DNA from: Anaeramoeba flamelloides
Taxonomy: Eukaryota; Metamonada; Anaeramoebidae
DNA: 64,000 nucleotides
NCBI GenBank assembly: GCA_027625915.1
Contig: JANTQA010000038.1
Span: 380,001 to 444,000, forward strand
Reading direction: 5' to 3'
In this document: in pieces, positions 46,774-60,603 of the stretch
Layout: each line of letters starts with the position of its first letter
How positions within the stretch are numbered: position 1 is the stretch's first letter
Translations under genes and position numbers: made by a program
The notes under the pieces: generated by a model
The model's input: only the letters and a program-made list of their open reading frames with translations
Told to the model about the DNA's origin: nothing
Database searches by the model: none

Positions 46774-47382
46774 TTGAGGGATTAGCGTTTAACAATTGAA
46801 AGTCTAAGACAAAAATAAGTTGTTATAAGTGCAATAAAATTAGTGATCCCGGGTTCAAAAATCTCTCAATTATTAATTAGTAAAGTAGTACTATTTGTCG
46901 ATCTTCAACAATTAAAAATGATCCATTGTATCAGTAGAAATCACACAGAATTTTCACAAAAAAACCATATTTAACTACAAATTTAAAGGTTGAACCATCA
47001 ATACTCAGACTCCAAAGTTGCAAAATATCTTTCTTTAATTGGTTGCAAAAGGAAACTTTTTTGATAAAAAATCGTTTTTTTTTAAAAAAATTAAATAATT
47101 AACGAATATTTTTTTCTGACAAATTATTTCTCAAATCTTCGAAATAATGTTAATGTTTAAATTAGCTCTATATAAGGGAGAAATAAAACTAATCAGTCTT
47201 TGGGTTTTTGAGTTAATGATTATTAAGTGAATCTTTGAAATTCAAAAATTCTACAAATAGTTACTTCTGATAGTACAATATATGAATTATGAAATATTCA
47301 AATACTATATTTTGGTTTTCTATTTTAAGATTTGAGAAAGGAATTTAAAAAAATTTACTCATAATGGTATTGGAATTCTAAA
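46774..47382. mobile_element. F1 element, copy 3 (right end missing)
   Basis: Left end TTGAGGGATTAGCG, then the same order of blocks as copy 2: AACAATTAAAAATGATC, AAATTTAAAGGTTGAA, CAAAATATCTTTCTT, AAAATAGTTACTT-like. The copy stops near the start of an F3 element and lacks the right terminal repeat. Confidence 0.65.
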
Positions 47383-47383
47383 T

Positions 47384-47512
47384 GGGAGTAATATTCACTT
47401 CTTTTTGAAATTTTTTTTTTTTAAATAGAGTAACAAACTACATCACATTTCTTTGATAACACTTTGTATAGATAGAAAAATAAGGAAAAAGAAGTGAAAA
47501 TTTTACACATTT
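47384..47512. mobile_element. F3 mini inverted-repeat element
   Basis: Left arm AGTAATATTCACTTCTTTTT; right arm, reverse-complemented, AAAATTTTCACTTCTTTTTC. About 129 bp, again between F1 and F2 as at 23.8 kb. Confidence 0.55.
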
Positions 47513-47556
47513 ATAATTTAAATACCAGAAGTTTAAATTTTTAATAGAGATCATTC

Positions 47557-48010
47557 CAGTGACCAATATAATGGTTGACCAAACGACTACAAACTGTGTT
47601 TCAAGAGTAAATTTGTTCTTTTTTTTCTTCTTATTCCAAGGGAAAATCCAATTCACTACCTAGTTAATACCTAAGTTCGAATCAATTTTGAAGGTAAACT
47701 CCTTGATTTTTTAAGTAAAATTTCAATTATTAATACTTTTAGTTTAAAATTTTTTTGTAATTTTTTTAATCTTTGAAATTTTTTGTTTTTTTGATTGGAA
47801 AAATTTTCTCTTTGGAAATTAACTCTGTTTTTGAGATAAATTTTCCAGTGATCTTATATTTTTTGAATTTCTTTTTAAATAATAGAACTCAAAGAAATCA
47901 AAATTTATATACTTAGGGTTTATTGTCAGTTTCTATAATCTGTTGATGTATAGGTCTTCTACAACAAAAAACAAGTTTTAAATTGAAATATTGTGAGATA
48001 TGTAAAAAAA
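47557..48010. mobile_element. F2 MITE, copy E (right end decayed)
   Basis: Left tip CAGTGACCAATATAATGG, then ACTGTGTTTCAAGAGTA as in copy A, TCAATTTTGAAGGTAAACTC, and GGTCTTCTACAACAAAAAAC. The right terminal repeat cannot be made out, so the end is approximate. Confidence 0.6.
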
Positions 48011-48319
48011 AGAATTAATTTATATATCATTGAAGATTTGGACAATTTTCTGTCGAATTGCTCAGCCTATGAAAATAATCGGACAATCTGGATATCTGAA
48101 TTAAAAATAATTAATATATCTAATATATTAAAAAATAATAATATTTTTAATATTATTACAAAAAAAGATCCATCAAGTTTATTCACCTGGGTTGATAATA
48201 AACTTTATATTTGAGTCTTTAATAAGATTCCTAAATAAAAATTTAGGAATTCAGGTACATAAGAAGGGCTAATAACTCCTCCCTTAAATAGATAAATAAA
48301 TAAAAAATAAAAACAAGTT

Positions 48320-49012
48320 TTTATTATCAAACATAACTCCAAATAAAAACTAAATTCTGAAAATTAAGTTATCCAAAACGAAATATTACTTTACAGTAAT
48401 AAATTATTTTTTCAAAGTTATGATAATTTTATACAATTACGAAAAGATACCTATTGAACTCATGAAGATACAAAGATCCCCCTTTTTCAAAATTAACATT
48501 TTTTTACAAAAAAGCCTATTTTTCCGGTATTTTTTATTGAAATAAGTTGAAATGGATTAATTTTTGATTGAACATTGAGATTGAAAAAAAAATACTAAAT
48601 ATTAAAACAATTACAGAAATAACCAGAGGGGATATTATATAAAACCCAAACATGGAAAAAAATAAAAGGATAAAAATATTCCAAAAACAGAAAAAAAATC
48701 ATTTTTTCAATTTAATTTAGCAATATCTTTTAAAAGAAATGTTTTACACTATTTTTAATGTGATAAAATTTGATTCTTTTTAGACTATTAAAAAGATAGA
48801 TGTGCATAATATCTCCATTAAGTCAAATAAAAATATCAAAAATTTTACAATTAAAAATGAACAAAATATTATAGGAAATTTTCATTTTTATTTTCAATTC
48901 TCATTAATATCTAATAAAGTTACAAACCTTTTTGAAAAGTATTATCTATAATAAGGCTTATTATATTAGTGTATTTCTAAAATACAAAATTTAGAGATTT
49001 TTTTTGGAAATA
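48320..49012 (-). repeat. F12 dispersed repeat, copy 2 (inverted)
   Basis: Reverse complement of 36838-37540. It begins with the end of the unit (CAGAATTTAGTTTTTATTTG read on the minus strand) and ends with TACAAAATTTAGAGATTTTT. Confidence 0.6.
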
Positions 49013-49084
49013 ATTTTCCGAGTTATGATGGATTAAACTTGTCTGTCACATATTATTTTGACAACAGTAATAAGTTAATTTTTT

Positions 49085-49372
49085 GGTTATGATTTTATTA
49101 AATAGTGATGTGAATCCCGAAATATGAATTATAAATAACAGAATACAGTATTTTGGTTTCCACCGTTGGATTTCAAAAAGGAATGTAAAAAAAGAAATAT
49201 TCAAAATCAATATTTCTAATTGTGATTTGTTATTAAAAAATCCAATAATTTATTGTGCAATAATATTAAGAATGGAACTTTTACAAGCTAATTGAACCAT
49301 GTAACACTAATATTATTTACATCCAATTATAATATACTTTAATTAGTGACAAATCTATGATGAAAATAATCA
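49085..49372. mobile_element. F1 element, copy 4 (right half only)
   Basis: Matches the last 290 bp of F1: ACAGAATACAGTATTTTGG, TTGGATTTCAAAAAGGAAT, CCAATAATTTATTGTGCA, CACTAATATTATTTACATCC, ending ATAATCACTCA, a worn version of the terminal repeat. Confidence 0.6.
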
Positions 49373-49414
49373 CTCAAAATAGTTAATTTCATTTACTGCT
49401 ATTTGAAATATATA

Positions 49415-49556
49415 CAGGAAAAAGTTTAACTTTCCTTTCAATATCCTTTTTCAAATAGAAATCGAAATTAACGGACTTCTTAACCTACTTCTTTGAGAAC
49501 ATGCAATTGAATAAAGAAAAAATATTGAAAAGGAAGTGAAAATTTTATCCCATTTA
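49415..49556. mobile_element. F3 mini inverted-repeat element
   Basis: Left arm AACTTTCCTTTCAATATCC; right arm, reverse-complemented, TTCACTTCCTTTTCAATATT. About 140 bp, directly after the F1 half-copy. Confidence 0.55.
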
Positions 49557-50893
49557 TAATTCAAATGTTAGTCTTTGTAACAACTTATCGGACTTTATTG
49601 ATTAAACCACATAAGTCCATTTTCGAAACGATCACTCTTCCTTCTTATTATTTGTTGCAAAATAAATGGAACAAAATTTTATTCAGCTTTCCAAAATTCG
49701 ATTTATAAATCCTGTCACATTTCATATTTTTAAAACTTAAAATCAGTTTATTTTATTAACTTATCTTTTCGAATTGTGGGTACCTTGAAAACTAATTTCA
49801 ATTCTTGATTTGCAAAACAGAATGAAAATTTTGATCTTTTAATTTTATGATTAACAGCACTTATTTAGTTGACTAAAGTACTCTTTTTTTTTTTTTTTTT
49901 TTACTTTACTTCGAACTCTGAACTGATCGGGTCGAAAAACAGTTTTTTAAGAATTCTTTTTCACGAAGAGAAACTAATATCCAACTTTTCAAAAATGTCA
50001 AATTGGATTGACACATCTGTTTTTTGCATCTTTTCTCGATTGAACAAAACTTTAAACAACCTTCTTTAATACACTTTAAACAGGAATTAATCTTAACTGT
50101 TGTTTTAAATTCGTTTTCGGAATACATCAGAGTACTTGCCAAGATTGAAAAAAAGCTACCACTACAATTGAAGTGGTCTTAAAAATTCTTGGGTAAAAGT
50201 GTTTTTGTTTCTCAATAAAAGAAACCTCACAGTTTAAAAAAAAAACAATATTTTTCAATCTGAATGTATTTATTTGTTTTTCAAAATGACAACAAAAAAA
50301 AAGTGAAAAATATTTTTGACTTTCAGAGGCTTTTTGTTGATAGTTTGATTTCGTTAGTTTGTCAAAAAAACTTTAAATTTTGAAAAAAGATTCCAAAAAG
50401 TCTGAAAAGTTAAAAAAAGTTAAAAGGAAATTAACAATTTTTATAACTACCTCTATCAAAATTTCTAAAAACACTTTGTTCTGAAATTCCAATAAAAAAA
50501 TGTTATAGGGTATGTGTTTGAACAGACAGAAAAAGATCCAAAATTGTTTTTGAAAAAAAAAGAAAAAATGTTAAAAAAGGAATAACATAATTCTCTTTTT
50601 GATCTTGAAAATTTTTCTAATCTTTTGTAGGCAGTTTTGAAAAGAAAAGAAACATGCCTTCGGGTTAATTGTTGCTTTTGTTGATTATTGGAATTTGAGA
50701 AATAACCATATTTTTGCTTGGTTCTTTTGTCTAAAAAAATCTACTTTAATTTTCTGAAAATTTTATTTACTTTTTTTTATAAAAAAAACTTGGTGAGGCA
50801 AACTAAGTCTTGAAATAGTGTGTGTTGTCTTTCATTCCAAATTATCCATGACTAAAATTAAATTACTTTTCTGAAGAAGAGAATATTTGATTT

Positions 50894-50895
<2 letters not shown>

Positions 50896-50925
<30 letters not shown>
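50896..50925 (+). repeat. 30-base T run in the Sin3 promoter region
   Basis: Uninterrupted T30 ending 86 bp before the Sin3 ATG. Rigid poly-T tracts keep nucleosomes off promoters in other eukaryotes; a role here is inference. Confidence 0.7.
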
Positions 50926-50926
<1 letters not shown>

Positions 50927-51011
50927 TAATTTGCTTTTTATAACAGTTTTCAACACCTAGACATAAATAAAGTCTCTTTCTGTTTGTGATCCTTTTCAAT
51001 AAGTCTCACTA

Positions 51012-54000
51012 ATGAACACACCACTTCCAAATTCAAGGTTCCCTCTCAGAAAGAATCTTGAAACTGCAACAAGTAATCAACCTACTAACAACCAAATGTT
51101 TTTACCTCAACAGTATATGTACCAACAAGGTAATTACCCAATGACGGCATACTCACAAGGCTCTGGCATTAATACTTTTAGATCAAACTACCCATCTCAA
51201 ATGGCTCACCAAAATTTTTCATTACCTCAAACGTCTCAACAGGTTTTGACGAAAAACACAAACACGACAACTAACACTAACACCAACACCAACACTGACA
51301 CCAAAACAAATCCTAACACTAATACCAAAACAAATCCGAATTTAAACTTGAACACAAACGTAAATCCGAATTTGAATCCTCGATCGCTACAAACAAGCAA
51401 TAATTTCCCTCAAACTTCTCCAATATTAAATCCAAATACTAGCACAAGTATCAGCACAGGCACGGGTACAAACACAACCACGGGCACAAATTCAAATTTA
51501 CCTAACAGTACCACAAACATAAGCACAAACATAAATCCAAAAATCCCAACAAACGAAAACAAACCCCAAAATTTTACTTTAAATTCAGCAACACCCTTTT
51601 TCAACCAGCCACAGACAAACAATTTTAATCAGTTTTTTCAACAAATGGACGAAAAGGATCAACAACTCTTGTTACGGCAACAACAAATGTATTTGGAACA
51701 ACAAATGTATTATTGGTATCAAATGCAACAGTACCAATTTTTACAGCAGCAGCAGCAGCAACAAAAGCTTTTGAACCAAGAAAATGATAAAAATGAAAAC
51801 GAAAAACAAGAAGGACAGAGTAAAAACACTAACCCAAATTTGGCTCAACAATACCCGCCACAAATGGGTATGCAAATGCCAATGGGAATGGGTATGGGTA
51901 TGCAAATGGGAACCGGATTGCCGATGCCCATGGGAATGCAGGCTCCAATGGGAATGGGGATGGGGATGTCAATGCCAATGAATATGGGAATGCAAGGCGG
52001 GATTAATGCTTCTTTGAAAACTGAAAAAGAACAACAGGATCAGAGTCAAAAGAAAATTAATCAACAGGAACTTCAAAGCACGAATAATAATAATAATTCT
52101 TTGGATTATTTAAAATACCAACAACAACAACAACAACAACAGCAACAAAATAATTTAAAAATTGAAAATCAGATGAATATTAAAAAAGAAATCAATCCAA
52201 ATTATTCTCAACTGCAACAACAACAACAGCAGCAACAACTACTACTGCAACAACTGCACCAGCAGCAACTGCAACAACTACAGCAGCAACAACTGCAACA
52301 ACAGCAACTTGAGCAAAATGGGTATTTAGGTCAAAGAATTTTAAAACAAGAGCAAGAATTCAAACAGGCACAGGTGGGAACCAATGGGATGGGGCAAAAT
52401 ATAAGAAAAGAACCCGAACAAGTAGATCAAATAATTTCAATGTCCGTTGATGATGCTTTATTATATTTGGATGAAGTCAGAGAGAAATTTAAGCACAAGC
52501 CAGACGTGTACGATAATTTCCTAAGCATTATGAAAGAATTTAAAGATCAAACCATAGACACACCAGGGGTGATCTCTCGAGTGACAAGACTCTTTAAAGA
52601 TGAAAAGGATTTGATTTTAAAGTTTAACCAATTCTTACCAGAAGAATTCCGAGTTCGAGAAACGGATATTTCTCAAAAGGTTGAAGAATTAAACACTGCT
52701 ATTAATTATGTAAATAAAATTAAAAACAGATTTTCAAATAAATCGCAGGTATACAGAACATTTCTTGACATCCTTCAGCATTTCCAGCAAGATAAAATGT
52801 CAATCCAGACTGTTTTTAAAAAGGTACGCGAATTGTTTAATGGGCATGATGATTTAATTTTCGCCTTTGAAAAATTTCTTCCTGCCTTTGAAAATGGAGC
52901 TAAACAAGGAAACCAAAATGAAAATTTTAATCAAAATCGAAATATGGATCAATATCAAAATTTAAATCAAAGCCAATTTATAAATCAACAAACTGTTTCG
53001 AACCAAAATTTGAATAATTACCAAAATCAATTTCCAATTCAAAATAATATTAGCCAAAATTTTAATAACCTTAATAATAATGATGATAATAATATTAATA
53101 CTAATAATAACTCTAGAAAAAGGGCATATGCTTCTTCTGGAATCAATGGCCCTAATCCCAACAATAATAAAAATCCCAACAATGACATTAATGGTGGTGT
53201 TGACGATGATGATGACAATAGCAATGAGAATATTACAAACTCTTACTCAAATATAAATTATTCTCAAAAACAAGAAAATCATCAACAGCAAAGCAAAAGG
53301 GAAAAAGTAGAAAAAAAAGACAAGGCCAAACAATTCAATGGGAAAATTAGAATAAAAACAGAAAATGGGAAAAGAAAAATGGAGAAAAAATTTTTTAAAC
53401 CCGATCAAGCAATTAAAGATGAATTGAAATTATTAATAAGTTCAAAAGAAAATCAACTGACTTTAGAAGAAATATTTTTTTTAATATTAAAAAAATATTT
53501 AAAAAAAAATGAATTTGAAGAATTATTAAGAGTTTTGCATTTATATATTTATGGCCCTATCAGCAAATATGAGTTAATCCAATTACTTTCCCCAATCTTA
53601 ATAATGAAAAATTCTTCCGAACAACACAATACCGAGAGCAAAAATAACGCTAATAGCAATAAGGTGCTTTTGGAATTGTTTAAACAATATATTTTTTATG
53701 GAAACCTTAACTTCGATCGTTGGGAAAATGATGTTTTAATACCTTTAAAGGAATTTGATAGAGACCATTTTAAACATTCGGGCCATTCCTATTACAAATT
53801 ACCAAAGGAGGTAAGTTTATTTCTCCAAAAAATGTGTTTTTTTTTTTCCTTTTTTATTTTTTATATTGACAAATTCAAAAAAATCGAAAAGATTTTTCGT
53901 TCATTTAGAATTTCTTGTTAAAAGTACTTAATCGGTTAAAGTGGGGATTTTGAATTGACTAAATTCGTAACTTCTAATACAAAGAGTGAATTAACACGGT

Positions 54001-57000
54001 CAACAAAGGCATTTTAAACTTAATTTTTCTTTCTAAAAAAAAAAAGAAACTTCAATTTGACTTTTTCAATTATTTTTGATCAACTTACATTTTTTAAAAT
54101 GTTTTGTTCAACTTGCCAAAAAATTCATTTCAAAGAATTTTTCCAAAATCAACTTTTTTACAAAGTTACTTCGTATTTAAACCAAAAAAAAAAAAAAAAA
54201 TTGTTTTTCGATCTTTCTTCAAAGTGAAAGTATGAAATTACTTTAAAAAAAAAGGTTATTGAACAGAGAATTTTTTGTAAATTTCTTTTGAATTTATCAG
54301 TAATTATTATTTCTTTTCAACCAAAAAGATTATAAAATTTTCCTACTTTCAAAACAAAAAAAAATAAACATTCACATAAATTACAGGTATTGTAGAAACT
54401 TTAAAAACAACCAACCAATTATAAAAGTAAATAATATATACATTAGGAGATTTTTGGCAAAAATCATTCTTTTCCTTAAAATTATCATTTTTTTTTGGGA
54501 TTATTATTAATATTATTTTTAAAAAATTAGTTTCTGATGCACTCCTTTTTACAAAATCAATTATTTAGATATTCTTTCAAAATATAAAATATTTATATTT
54601 ATCCTAAATTCCCTTGTGATTGTTAAAAAGATTTAAATGAGAAAATAATTTACAATATAATTAATTTCAAATAATTCATAAAACTTTTAAATGTAGAGTT
54701 ATTTGTCAATAATTCTTCTTGATTTTTTTTTAAATCTAAATGTGATTTTTCTCATTTCTTATTTGAATTTTGTAATATCTTCATTTAAATAATGTTTCAT
54801 TAAAGTAAATAAAATCAATATTTTAACTCAATTAATTGCAAAAAAACGATATTTATAAATCCATTAATTCATACAATAATAATAATTAAAAATAGATTTT
54901 ACTAAGAAAAAAAAAAGGGTACTTTTCAATCTTTCTGATAAAACTCTAATATTTATAAAATATTTTAAATTTTATTTTGCTTCTTTTCTCTTTTTTTTTT
55001 TTTTTTTTTTTCTTTTTCTTATATTTTAAGAAAGTCAAGAGAAATCAAAAAAAAAAAAAAAAAAAAAATGTTCGAAAACTCCAAATTAACTTTAAGAAAA
55101 TTGAGGCTATTAAATGTCTTTTAAAATGAAAAAATTTATTATTAAAAAATCTTTCTTTCGAATAATTATATTTTTCTATAGAAATTGAGAAATTTTAAAT
55201 TAAACATCCCAATGATTACACCATCACAAACAATTTTTATAACTTTTTATTTTTTTTGGAAAATTTTATATTTTGTTTCCAAGGTATTATTTTTATAAAT
55301 AACAACTCTAATTCTGAAGATTATTATTTCTCTTGTTCCCAAACAGTCTTAAATTGATTCTTTGAAAAAAAAAAAAAGAAATTCTCTAGGGAATTAATTT
55401 CAAAACAAGATTATCCAGTGTGTTTAAACTTTTATGGATATTTTATAATCTATATTAGATGTTTTGATGGTAGCATATATTATCGCGATATTAGCAATAA
55501 ATTAGCTTTAATATTCTCAAAATCGCGATTAATTCAACTTTATCACGAAAAATAATAAAATCGCGATAAAATACAAAATTACTATCAAGAGAACATTATT
55601 TATTTGATAATTAAAAAAACAATTTTCTTTTCATTTTTTAATTTTTTTTTCAACAAAGGTAAAATTATACATGAATCTTAAAGCACCTATGTAGGTATAA
55701 AAACAAAAACTCTGTAGTTTTGCATTTTTTTTTTTTTTAACTTTTTTGAAAAGTTCTTTTATAATTTTTTTCAAAAAAATTAGGAAAAAAATAAAAACAA
55801 ATAAAGAAAAAAATTCATTGAAGGATCTCAATGACAAAACAAACGTTACTTGGAATGGGATACTAAACACTTGAAATTCCAAGTAAATTAGATCTTGAGC
55901 CATACAATAAAAATTTATTATTTTTCCACACTTTTGCTTTTTTATTTCTTTCGATTTTTTTTTGATACGTAATTGTTTTGGAAATTTTTTTTATAATTGC
56001 AAGACAGATAGTTGCTATAAAAATTCATATCATTCTATTCAGTTACCAAAAAAAAAAATTGTTCTTTAATTTCTCTTTTTACGAAACAAAAATTTCCTCA
56101 AGTTTTTCCTTTATGAACTAAACTTTGTTTTCTTTTCTTTTCAAAAAAATTTCAGCTTGTGTTTTATTGTGTTTGAAAAATTCTTCCATTAATAAATCTT
56201 TCAATAGTTGAATTGTTCCCCATATTTAATTCCCTTTTTTAATTCTCTGAATTTTCGATCAATTTCTTTGTCAAATAGATTCTTGCTTTTTTTTTTGAAA
56301 AAAGACATAATAAATAGATACTTTACAAAATAAGGATTTTTTTCCTTTTATACTCAAAATACTCCTTTAAGATCAAATAAATAATAAACCTTTTTAGAAA
56401 ATGCACTTGAATGAATAATAGTTGTATGTTTTTTTTAAAATCGTGTGTATTACCTTCAAAAGTCAAATAACTATAAAGAAAAAAGAAGAAATTTCTCATG
56501 TATGAGTGATCGATAAAAAAAAAACCTTTAAAACTTTAATTGAGTTTTATGTTCAATTAAAAGATAAGAGAAGAAGAAGAAGAAACAAACACGTTTTTCA
56601 AATAATCTTTATAATTAGTGATATTATGGATAGATTATTGAGAAAGTTTTTGAAAAGTTATCCATACCCTTTAAACGTCAATATACTTTAAAAATGATTT
56701 AACCAAAGAACCCATTCTTTAAAGAATGTGTGAAGGGTTGGTTTATAAGCTTTTTTTTTTTTCATAGCAATATTTAATATTATAATAAACTGGCAAACTG
56801 TGATTTGACTTTGGTTATTGCTGGTGTTGGTGTAAAAAGGGTGTATCGATCTTTCAACCAAATTAAAACAAAATACAATAAAACTCTTTGATCTGATCCT
56901 TGATTGAATTTGGTTTATTTTTTATTGTTTAAATTCTTTTTATTTTATTTTTTTTTTTTAAATTTGAATATATCTATCTAGATATATATAGTTATCCCTT

Positions 57001-60000
57001 AGTAACCAGGATTGACCTAAATTTCATCTAGTTTAAAAAAAAAGATATAAAATGATATTGATGTGCTAATGCGTTTATTTTCTTATTTGTCTTTAATTCA
57101 GATTTGAAATATAATAAAAAAAGTCAAAATAGTTCAAAGATAAAGAATTTATGTAATGGTATTTTTTTTTGATATTGGAAAAAAAAATAATTATTCGTTT
57201 TTACATTTTCTTTAAATGTTTTTTATTTTTTATTTAATTTTTTAAATTAGAAATTTTATTACAATAATAGTAATTAAAAACGCAATGCATTAATTGATTA
57301 ATAATAACAATCAAACAACATTGTTAATTTTATGATAAAAAAAAAAAAAACAAGGAAGATTAAATTAAAATTTTCATTTTTTTCAGAACAAATTTTACAT
57401 AAATATTAATTCAAGTGAAAAATTAAATTTATTACTTTAGCTCAGAATTAAAAGTTTAATATGAATAATTTTTTAAAACTTTGATTTAAGCAATAGAAAA
57501 TAATTGAAAAAACAAAAAAAAAATAAAAATTGGCCAAATAATTTCATTTAATACATTGGAATTGAATTAATGAAAACCTTTTTATTAGATAAAGTAATCA
57601 ACCCTAAAAAATTAAAAATATAAAATAATCATTTTGAAATATTATCTTTTATAATGAATAAATTATTTATTAAAGTATTTTAGGCAATTTTGGGGTAAAA
57701 AGGGTACCAAAAAAAATTCCAGTAAATTATGATGTATTTTAATCATTAAAACTAAGAGTTTTTTGATGTGTAGACAAACTTTTTCAAAAAAAAAAATTTA
57801 TTTTGACAAAATATGGAAAAATAATAAAATTTCAAGAAATAAGAAAAATTTTTCAAATGTTGAAAATATTTGTTTTCTATGTTATTTTTTTATTGTAAGT
57901 AACTACAATTTTTAATTATAAAATTTTCTTTCAAAGATAATTGTTTATAAATTCTATATCCTAGAATCCTTTTATAATAATTCACATTAAAAATTTTATT
58001 CTAAGGGATATATGTATATATATATATATAAAAATAAACTTTGTTTCAGTCAAAAGTCCCAACATTTTTTTCAAATATCAATTATTTTTTATAATTGACC
58101 TTTGATAGGTAAATAAGAAATAAGTAGAATAATACATACATGAGAATAGTTGATATCTTTGTATGGAAGTAAAAACTACTAAATTAATATATTTTCTTAA
58201 AAAATTAAAATTCTTATTACACTATTGAGAAAAACAACAATGTTCATTTTGATCTATCCTATTGAAGATCAAAATAAAATTCCAATAGAAATAAATATAA
58301 TTTTTTTGCAATCATTTTCACTGTTTCAATAACCTTAGAATAACAGGTTTTTACCAAGTTACTATTCGATCTTGTAATAAAAAAAAAAAAATTTGTAAAT
58401 GAATTAGGTAAAAAAAATCAAAAAAAAAAAAGCAAAAATGTGAAAAAATGATTTCAATTTTGAAAATTTCCAAAATTAATTTTTTTTTCTTATATATCCT
58501 TGCAAACCTTTTAAACACTTGAAATTTTGCTCACCACAACTGGGCCCCTTTGACTGAAAAATGGTTTATATTTATATATATCACAGGTATGACGTTTTTT
58601 TTTGGATTACATTAAACGTGTTTTACACGCTTGAGCTACGCGTAAAATTCGTTTGTCTGATATATATATATGTATGTAATCAAAACACAAAAAAATTAGG
58701 TAGGCTGATCTAATTTGGAATTGGTAAAAAAGTTACAAATTGGCCACTTTTCTTCCCCAACTAGTAATTTTTTAAAAAAAATAATTAATTCTTTTTCTCA
58801 GTGTTTAAAGAGTTTACAATTTTCAAGAGTTTTAAACGAAAATCCCACTTTGTATTGTTTTGGTATTTTCAAAATAGAAAATCAAACTATTTCCAGGGTT
58901 TAAAATGAAAAACCTCCCACTTAAATGGGAATAGCCAATTCCTATTATTTTACAAGGCTTTTAAGTCAATTACGTCCTACCTGTATATACTTTTTTTTTT
59001 TTTTTTTTTTTCAAAGTTTTTTCTTCTGCATTTTTTCACATCCCAGAAACGGAAAGTATGATCTAACAAGAATTCAAGAACTTTTTCAAAAAAAAAAAAA
59101 TAAATAAAAAAAAGAATGAAATGAAAAAACATGTAAAAAATTTCAAAAAAGGCGATTTTATAAGTCTTTTCGTGATTTTAAAACGAAAAAATGTACTACT
59201 TGTGGTATATATATATATATAAATATATATAAGATTCTTTGAGAGATCTTTGAAATTAATTTTTTTTCAAATTATTGATAACGAAATGATTGGTTATTAA
59301 TGTAAAAAATATGGGAATTATTAAAAAAATTAAAAATTACTAAAATTATCATTATTGAAACATAAAAAATAATCTATACAATTTCTTCTCTTATGATTTA
59401 AATCAAATAGCATATAAAAAAACCATCGAGTGGGATGGGCGAATTAGAAAAACAAGTATTAAATTTTGAATGGTTTTCAAGATCAAGTTCATCAATTCCA
59501 ACAGCTGATGAAGATGAAAACAAAGATGAAAATGAAAATGAAAACGAAAGCACTATTGAAACAGAAAATGAAAATGAAAATGAAAATTTAAATGAAAATT
59601 TTTATCAGAACAACGAATCAACTGGAAATGTAACAGAAACAGAAAACGAAATTGAAATGGAAAAAGACAATTATAATGAATTAGAAAATTCTGAGCAATT
59701 AAATGAAAAATTAGGATCATTCCAATTAATTCTTTGTGAAATTGAAGAAAAAAGAATGGAACTTGATTTGAATGTTTCAAAAAATGAAAGGTTAATTAAA
59801 TATCTTAAAAATGAATATGCCAAAATAAGTCGCAATAAGAGTAATCAAAATACGCATGAATTTAAATGGTTGGAAGATCCTTTAAATTCCCGTTGTTTAA
59901 TAGATTTATATGGGAAAAATATTGATGTTGTTATTGACGGGTTGAAAAAAAGAGCAATTTTAACCATTCCCATCGTTGTAAAAAGATTGGAAACACAAAA

Positions 60001-60358
60001 AACACAGTTTATGGAATTGCAAAATCGATTTGAAAAGCTTATTGATAAATGGCATATTGATTTATTAATTTTAATATTTGAAAAAAAACAAAAAAAATTG
60101 CAATCATTGATAAAACAAAATCTAAAAAATAAGAATTTAAATCCAAAACTATTTTTAATTAATAAAAATGCTAACGAGAATGAGAATGGGGGGGTAATGA
60201 AGATTAGCCATGATAATAATCTTTCTAGTGGAGATCATAGTCGTGGTAATTCCTTTATTTATAATGATTTGGAATTGCTTTATGATATTAATGATCTAAT
60301 AAAAACTTTAACAAAAAATTATCAGAAATATTCAAATTCTCAAAAACAAAAGAATCTA

Positions 60359-60400
<42 letters not shown>

Positions 60401-60571
60401 CCCAAGAATCAGTCTTCACAGTTATTCAATGATGGGCCAATAATTAAAATGATTAATGCTTTTATAAATGATTTTTTATTAAAGTTTTTTATTTTAAATC
60501 CAAAATCTAATGAAAATATTTTAAATAGTCCAATTGAAATTCAAAGAGAAAAAAATAATGAAAAATTAGAA

Positions 60572-60603
<32 letters not shown>

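Larger units (their letters stand above)
43986..51011. other. 7-kb divergent spacer packed with repeats
   Basis: Lies between the TPR gene (minus) and the Sin3 gene (plus), so both promoters lie at its edges. It holds an F5 arm (44226-44365), F2 copy D, F1 copy 3, F3, F2 copy E, F12 copy 2, F1 copy 4 and a further F3. A 30-base T run ends 86 bp before the Sin3 ATG. Stretches at 44.4-46.2 kb and 49.6-50.9 kb show nothing I can name. Confidence 0.55.
53811..59410 (+). other. 5.6-kb intron of the Sin3 gene
   Basis: Donor GTAAGT, acceptor AAATAG, phase 0. It is 40-50 times the size of the small introns seen elsewhere in the window. It contains F11 copy 2 (54430-54790), F10 copy 2 (56560-56935), F9 copy 1 (57000-57310) and F4 copy 2 (58034-58568), which suggests growth by insertion. 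No further exon is needed: the conserved domain runs straight across the join. Reading through the donor, translation would stop at a TAA at 53919-53921. Confidence 0.75.

Noticed and set aside
47993-48214. 73-codon frame after F2 copy E
   Set aside because: Starts on GTG rather than ATG, no domain, follows a decayed repeat end.
49869-50142. Overlapping frames of 66 and 78 codons on opposite strands
   Set aside because: Neither has a family match; the unusual composition is reported separately as a finding.
58600-58690. Possible tRNA on the minus strand (TAGCTCAAGCG motif)
   Set aside because: No acceptor stem, anticodon arm or T arm could be paired around it.
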